Below are positions 58,297 to 64,000 of a stretch of DNA of 64,000 bases, piece after piece. Position 1 is the first letter of the stretch, and the number at the start of each line of letters is the position of its first letter. The notes under the pieces are model-generated. The model was not told where the DNA came from and did no database searches. It saw nothing but the letters and a program-made list of their open reading frames with translations. A program made the position numbers and the translations under genes. The stretch comes from Gammaproteobacteria bacterium (GTDB taxonomy: Bacteria > Pseudomonadota > Gammaproteobacteria > HTCC5015): positions 747,788-811,787 of the forward strand of contig BPKE01000001.1 in the NCBI GenBank assembly GCA_026004975.1, read 5' to 3'.

Positions 58297-58980
58297 TCAG
58301 AAGCGCAGACCGAAACCCACCGACACGACCGGCCAGACGTCCAGATCGCGGATCTCCGCCTCGACGTCCTGCCGCTCGCGCTCGATGTCCTCCGGACCGA
58401 TGCAGCCCTCGTCGCTGGGCACGCAGCCGTCCAGCTGTGGCGGCAGGGTGACGTCGAGAGCCACGCGCGGCGAGCCCTGCTGCACGACGCCCAGATCGAC
58501 GGCGTAGACGAAACGCCCGCCGCCGAAGGTGTTGCCGAAGCCGAGTCCGACGTAACCGGCCGATTCGTCGAAGTCCACCGTGGCCTCCACCCGCGTGCCG
58601 GCCAAGGCCGCCCGGGCGCCGACCCGCGCCTCGCCGTCGCTGCGCACCTGCGCGCTCGCGGACAGGCGCATGCCGTTGCGCAGGTAGCCGCCGCTCAGGC
58701 GGAAGTGGCCGAACACCTGCCAGTCGAGAAACAGATGCTCGTTGCGCAACTCGAGCTCGGCGTCGTAATCCAAGCCCTCGGCGTCGTCGAGGTCGAAGCC
58801 GCTGTAGGTGAAGCGGTTCAGGCCCAACCGGGCGGCGAACGGACCGGGCAATGCGAACGCCAGTTCCGCCCCGGGCCCGAGGGTACCGATCTGGATCTGC
58901 GCCGCCACGCCGGCGGCCATGGCGGGCGCGCCGGCCGCCAGCGCCAGACCGGTGAAAACCATGCACATCGCTCGTTTCAT
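58297..58980 (-). CDS. Putative small outer-membrane beta-barrel protein
   Basis: A 227-residue exported protein with signal peptide about 1-22 (ending PAMA) and many alternating hydrophobic strands (LELRNEHLFLDWQVFGHFRL, ATVDFDESAGYVGLGFGNTF). It ends VGFGLRF with a terminal Phe, the usual BAM recognition end. One periplasmic or surface loop has a Cys pair (GCVPSDEGCIG) followed by a charged helix. Function unknown. It is convergent with prmA (6-base gap) and divergent from the DUF3426 gene. The start at 58980 has GAGAGGAG upstream. Confidence 0.7.
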   Translation of the reverse strand: MKRAMCMVFTGLALAAGAPAMAAGVAAQIQIGTLGPGAELAFALPGPFAARLGLNRFTYSGFDLDDAEGLDYDAELELRNEHLFLDWQVFGHFRLSGGYLRNGMRLSASAQVRSDGEARVGARAALAGTRVEATVDFDESAGYVGLGFGNTFGGGRFVYAVDLGVVQQGSPRVALDVTLPPQLDGCVPSDEGCIGPEDIERERQDVEAEIRDLDVWPVVSVGFGLRF

Positions 58981-59062
58981 ACCGCTGTCTCCTCTCGAAC
59001 CCTGCCACGATACGCCGTCGGGGCGCAACGCAAGCGCGCGTCGCGCTGCTAAACTGCGCGCC

Positions 59063-59743
59063 ATGATCCAGCGCACCCGCTGCCCGTCCTGCCGGACCGT
59101 GTTCCGCGTCAGCGAAGCCCAGTTGGAACAGGCCGACGCGCTGGTTCGTTGCGGCCGCTGCGGGCGGGTCTTTAACGGCCGCCAGCAACTGCTCGACGCG
59201 GCCGAATCGGCCAGCGCCGACCCGGAAACCATCAAGCGCCTGTTGCTCGCCGAAGACGACGGCGGCCGCGGGCGGCACCGGGGCGTCTGGTGGCTCGCGG
59301 TGCTGCTCGCCGCGCTCGCCCTCATCGGCCAGCTCGCCTACCTGCAGCGCGCCGAACTCGGCCGGCTGCCGGGCCTCGGCCCCTGGGTCGAGCGGCTGTG
59401 CGCCGCCGTGCCCGGCTGCCGCATCCCGCCGCGACGCGACCCGGCGCGGATCCTGCTGCTCAGCCGCAACGTCTACGCCCACCCGCGGGTCGAGGGCGCC
59501 CTGGTGATCACCGCCACCATCGCCAACGGCGCCGACTTCCCGCAACCGCCGCCGACCCTGCTGGTCAGCTTGTCGAACGTGCGCGGCCAGGTCGTGGCGC
59601 GACGTTATTTCGAACCCGCCGAATACCTGCCGCCGGACCGCGACCCGGACCGGCCGCTGGAACCGGGCGAAAGCGTGTCCATCACCCTCGAAGTCCTCGA
59701 CCCCGGCCAGGAGGCGATGGCCTTCGAGCTGGATTTCCTCTAA
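59063..59743 (+). CDS. Zinc-ribbon and DUF3426 membrane protein
   Basis: A 226-residue inner-membrane protein. The N-terminus is an MJ0042-type zinc ribbon (CPSCRTVFRVSEAQL and VRCGRCGRVFNGRQQL, four Cys), followed by a transmembrane segment about 76-96 and a periplasmic DUF3426 domain (ILLLSRNVYAHPRVEGALVITATI). This protein regularly sits between prmA and dusB in gammaproteobacteria; its function is unknown. Confidence 0.88.
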   Translation: MIQRTRCPSCRTVFRVSEAQLEQADALVRCGRCGRVFNGRQQLLDAAESASADPETIKRLLLAEDDGGRGRHRGVWWLAVLLAALALIGQLAYLQRAELGRLPGLGPWVERLCAAVPGCRIPPRRDPARILLLSRNVYAHPRVEGALVITATIANGADFPQPPPTLLVSLSNVRGQVVARRYFEPAEYLPPDRDPDRPLEPGESVSITLEVLDPGQEAMAFELDFL

Positions 59744-59812
59744 GCGTGCGCCCCCTTCAAAGCCGGCGCCGGCGGGGGTAAGATTGCCGATCCCCGGGCT
59801 GAATCCACCGGC

Positions 59813-60796
59813 ATGCACATCGGACCGCACGCCTTTCCGTGCCCGGCGCTGGTGCTCGCGCCGATGGCCGGCATCACCGACAGGCCGTTCCGGCGCATTT
59901 GCCGCCGCCTCGGCGCCGACCTCGCGGTCAGCGAGATGGTGCTCGCCAAGCCGGCGCACTGGGACAGCGCCCGCGCCCGCCTGCGCCGCGATCACGCCGG
60001 CGAACCGGCGCCGATCAGCGTGCAGTTGGTCGGCACCGAGCCCGCCCAGCTCGCCGCCGCGGCCCGCCGGGCCGTCGCCCAGGGCGCCCAGATCATCGAC
60101 ATCAACATGGGTTGCCCGGCCAAGAAGGTGTGCAACGTCGCGGCCGGTTCGGCGCTGCTGCGCGACGAACGGCGGGTGGCGGCCATCCTCGCCGCGGTGG
60201 TCGCCGCGGTGCCCGTGCCGGTGACGCTCAAGACCCGCACCGGCTGGGACGCGCGCTCGCGCAACGCCGTGACCATCGCCCGCCTGGCCGAGGACTGCGG
60301 CGTCGCCGCCCTCGCCCTGCACGGGCGCACCCGCTGCGATTTCTTCGACGGCCGGGCCGAATACGACACCATCGCCGCCGTCAAGCAGGCCGTGCGCATC
60401 CCGGTGCTCGCCAACGGCGACATCGACTCCCCCGAAAAAGCCCGCCTCGTGCTGGACCACACCGGCGCCGACGGCCTGTTGATCGGCCGCGCCGCGCTCG
60501 GCGACCCGTGGATCTTCCGGCGCGTGCGCGCCTTCCTCGACGGCCACCCCGTGCCGCCGCCCGACCCGAACGAGCGCGCCGCCCTGGTTCTGGAACACCT
60601 GGCCGAGCTGCACGCCTTCTACGGACCGGAACGCGGCCTGCGCGTCGCCCGCAAGCACCTCAAATGGTATCTGCACGATCTCGATCCGGGTTTCTGCGCC
60701 CGCCTGCTGCGCGTCGACGAGGCGGCCCGCCAGTACGCCGAGGTCGCCGCCTTCTTCGGCAAGCCGCCCCACCCCCCCGAGGCCCGCGCCGCATGA
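59813..60796 (+). CDS. dusB: tRNA-dihydrouridine synthase B
   Basis: A 327-residue FMN enzyme that reduces a D-loop uridine in tRNA. It has [31 protein letters not shown] with the catalytic cysteine motif, [13 protein letters not shown], and [13 protein letters not shown] for FMN binding. The C-terminal helical domain is complete. It overlaps fis by four bases, the classic dusB-fis operon. Confidence 0.95.
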   Translation: MHIGPHAFPCPALVLAPMAGITDRPFRRICRRLGADLAVSEMVLAKPAHWDSARARLRRDHAGEPAPISVQLVGTEPAQLAAAARRAVAQGAQIIDINMGCPAKKVCNVAAGSALLRDERRVAAILAAVVAAVPVPVTLKTRTGWDARSRNAVTIARLAEDCGVAALALHGRTRCDFFDGRAEYDTIAAVKQAVRIPVLANGDIDSPEKARLVLDHTGADGLLIGRAALGDPWIFRRVRAFLDGHPVPPPDPNERAALVLEHLAELHAFYGPERGLRVARKHLKWYLHDLDPGFCARLLRVDEAARQYAEVAAFFGKPPHPPEARAA

Positions 60797-61068
60797 ACGA
60801 CACCCCCGCCGCCGACGGGCGCTCCGACGACCACAATCTGTGCCGCAGCGTCGAGCGCTGCCTGGCCCACTACTTCGCCCAGCTCGACGGCGACGCGCCG
60901 GCCGACCTGTACCGCCTGGTGATCCACGAGACCGAACGCGCCCTGCTCGGCGTCGTCATGCAGCGCACCGCCGGCAACCAGAGCAAGGCGGCCGCCTACC
61001 TCGGCATCACCCGCAGCACCCTGCGCAAGAAACTCCGCCAGCACGGTTTCGACGGCCGCGGCGGCTGA
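60793..61068 (+). CDS. fis: Nucleoid protein Fis
   Basis: A 91-residue DNA-binding protein. The C-terminal helix-turn-helix [20 protein letters not shown] and LRKKLRQHG match Fis (98 in E. coli), with a shorter, more acidic N-terminus. It is co-transcribed with dusB. Confidence 0.93.
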   Translation: MNDTPAADGRSDDHNLCRSVERCLAHYFAQLDGDAPADLYRLVIHETERALLGVVMQRTAGNQSKAAAYLGITRSTLRKKLRQHGFDGRGG

Positions 61069-61100
61069 ATCTTTCCTGGCCTTCACCGGAGCCCTTACCG

Positions 61101-62668
<1,568 letters not shown>

Positions 62669-62677
62669 GCCGGCGCT

Positions 62678-63571
62678 TCAGTCCTCGAGCAGGGGGCCGA
62701 GCACCGCCTCGGCGCGCGCCCGGCCGAGCTCGATGAGCTCGCGCGCCCGGTAGAACTCGTAGGCCAGGCACACGTCGCGCGGGATGCTGATCAAAGCGTC
62801 CGGGCTGTAGGCGGCGAGCTTGAAGCGCACCATCGCGTTCTGCATCGCGTCCAGCGACTTGAGCACGATGTCGAAAAAGCCCAGCCCCTCGCCGCGCCGG
62901 CCCCGCCGCCCGCGCAGGCTTTCGAGCAGGCCCGCCATGGCGCCGCCCTCCTCCTCGTCGTCCTCGTCGTCCGCCTCCGGCACGGGGGCGGCGCCCTGCT
63001 GCGCCGGCGGCGCGTGGACGTTCACCGCCACCACCAGGTCGCTCGGGTGGGCCGTGGTCGGCGCGATCGGCAGCGGGTTGAGCAAGCCCCCGTCGACCAG
63101 CCGCCGGCCGTGGAGGACGTGCGGCGTGAACACGGTCGGCACGGCGATCGAGGCGCGGATGGCGTCGAACAGCGGCCCGCGGTTGAGCCACAGCTCGCGG
63201 CCGCGGTCCAGGTCCGTCGCCACCGCCGTGTAGGCGATCGGCAGATCCTCGATGCGGTGCTCGCCGACCATGGCGCGCAACCGCTCGATGATCCGCTCGC
63301 CCTTGAACAGGCCGTGGCCGCCGAAAGACAGGTCCAGGTAACGCAGCACGTCGCGCCGCGTCAGCCGGCACACCCAATCGCGGTACACCGGCAGCTTGCC
63401 GGCGGCGTAGATGCCGCCGACCAGGGCGCCCATCGACGAGCCGGCGATCGCGTGGATGGTGAAGCCGTGCGCTTCCAGCCACTCGATCACGCCGATGTGC
63501 GCCAATCCGCGGGCACCGCCGGCGCCCAGGGCGAGGGCCACCGAGCGGCCCGATTCGGTCCGTGTGCTCAT
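62678..63571 (-). CDS. Patatin-like phospholipase family protein (RssA type)
   Basis: A 297-residue patatin-fold protein with [21 protein letters not shown] (oxyanion hole), nucleophile elbow GSSMG (Ser46) and the Asp-Gly-Gly motif [10 protein letters not shown] of the Ser-Asp dyad. An Asp/Glu-rich loop (about 205-220) interrupts the C-terminal part. It resembles E. coli RssA, a probable lipid acyl hydrolase. It overlaps ung by four bases and converges on purH. Confidence 0.87.
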   Translation of the reverse strand: MSTRTESGRSVALALGAGGARGLAHIGVIEWLEAHGFTIHAIAGSSMGALVGGIYAAGKLPVYRDWVCRLTRRDVLRYLDLSFGGHGLFKGERIIERLRAMVGEHRIEDLPIAYTAVATDLDRGRELWLNRGPLFDAIRASIAVPTVFTPHVLHGRRLVDGGLLNPLPIAPTTAHPSDLVVAVNVHAPPAQQGAAPVPEADDEDDEEEGGAMAGLLESLRGRRGRRGEGLGFFDIVLKSLDAMQNAMVRFKLAAYSPDALISIPRDVCLAYEFYRARELIELGRARAEAVLGPLLED

Positions 63572-64000
63572 ACCTCGATCTCCATGGCCGGGGAATACGC
63601 CGGCAGGCGCCAATCGACCGGGCCGCGGCCGGCCGCCTCCAGCCAGGCGTTGGCCCGCGAGAACGGCCGGCTGCCGAAAAAGCCACGGTGCGCCGACAGC
63701 GGCGAGGGGTGCGCGGCGCTGAACACGGCGTGGCGACGCCGGTCGATCAGGGCCGCCTTGGCGCGGGCCGGCGCCCCCCACAGCAGGAACACCCTGGGCG
63801 GCGCCGCGGCGTCCCCCAGGATCGCGAGCACCGCGTCGGTGACCCGCTCCCAGCCCAGACCGCGGTGACTGCCGGGCCGGCCCTGCTCCACCGTCAGCAC
63901 CGTGTTGAGCAGCAACACGCCGCGCCCGGCCCAGGCCGCGAGGCAGCCGTGGCCCGGTGGCGCAAGCCCCAAGTCGGCGCTCAGTTCCTTGAACACATTG
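63568..64000 (-). CDS. ung: Uracil-DNA glycosylase, C-terminal part (5' end outside window)
   Basis: The last 144 codons of a family 1 uracil-DNA glycosylase that runs off the right edge. It keeps GVLLLNTVLTVEQGRPGSH and the catalytic-His/leucine-insertion region HPSPLSAHRGFFGSRPFS. The N-terminal water-activating loop (GQDPYH) lies beyond the window. It precedes the patatin-like gene on the same strand. Confidence 0.93.
   Translation of the reverse strand, partial: NVFKELSADLGLAPPGHGCLAAWAGRGVLLLNTVLTVEQGRPGSHRGLGWERVTDAVLAILGDAAAPPRVFLLWGAPARAKAALIDRRRHAVFSAAHPSPLSAHRGFFGSRPFSRANAWLEAAGRGPVDWRLPAYSPAMEIEV

Overview
The window is a very G+C-rich stretch of a Gram-negative chromosome, most likely from a gammaproteobacterium. 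The best evidence is the order accB-accC-prmA-(DUF3426)-dusB-fis-purH near the right end, together with a heptose/Kdo lipopolysaccharide (LPS) core cluster (hldE, hldD, waaF, waaL, waaA, kdkA, gmhB), glnE and ppnN. A perfect CIRCE element upstream of groES implies an HrcA repressor, which E. coli lacks but many other gammaproteobacteria have. I see no rRNA, tRNA, insertion sequence, phage or CRISPR array.

Layout. 1-2022: end of a probable SpoVR-family gene, then glycerophosphodiester phosphodiesterase and a short glycerol-3-phosphate dehydrogenase (+). 2088-19720: an accessory plant-cell-wall locus, all on the minus strand. It holds a GH10 xylanase with two CBM2 modules, a TonB-dependent receptor, a LacI-family regulator, a GH28 polygalacturonase, an operon of FN3 lipoprotein + second TonB receptor + PL1 pectate lyase, a small unknown protein, and a PL3 pectate lyase with two carbohydrate-binding modules. 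Several of these proteins carry polyserine linkers. 19888-23609: ppnN, a membrane protein and thiC behind a TPP riboswitch. 23942-39100: tolC, then LPS lipid A, Kdo and core genes and several glycosyltransferases. 39061-45555: a zinc-finger protein, ilvE, glnE, and two uncharacterised genes next to a PAP2 phosphatase. 45646-51726: a glycosyltransferase, dgkA, a third TonB receptor, a hydrolase, an orphan sugar-binding protein and a small secreted protein. 51923-53991: groESL with CIRCE. 54097-64000: cutA, a TlpA-like thioredoxin, aroQ, accBC, prmA, dusB, fis, purH, a patatin-like protein and part of ung.

The most interesting part is the pectin/xylan locus. The palindrome TGACACCGGTGTCA, or close variants, lies upstream of the first TonB receptor, the GH28 gene, the PL3 gene (twice) and, degenerate, the lacI gene and the xylanase gene. 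In several promoters the arm that reads TTGACA is also the -35 box. I infer that the LacI protein at 7256-8293 represses this dispersed regulon. The FN3 lipoprotein-TonB receptor-PL1 operon has a different set of upstream repeats (ACTGG..C / TTGG.CCAA type), which suggests a second regulator. The locus supplies extracellular cleavage and outer-membrane uptake, but no inner-membrane transporter or uronate/xylose catabolic gene is visible here.

A caution: thiC, kdkA, one glycosyltransferase and purH are all broken by single-base shifts. Each shift restores the expected family sequence if one base is added or removed, so I read most or all of these as sequencing or assembly indels rather than true pseudogenes.
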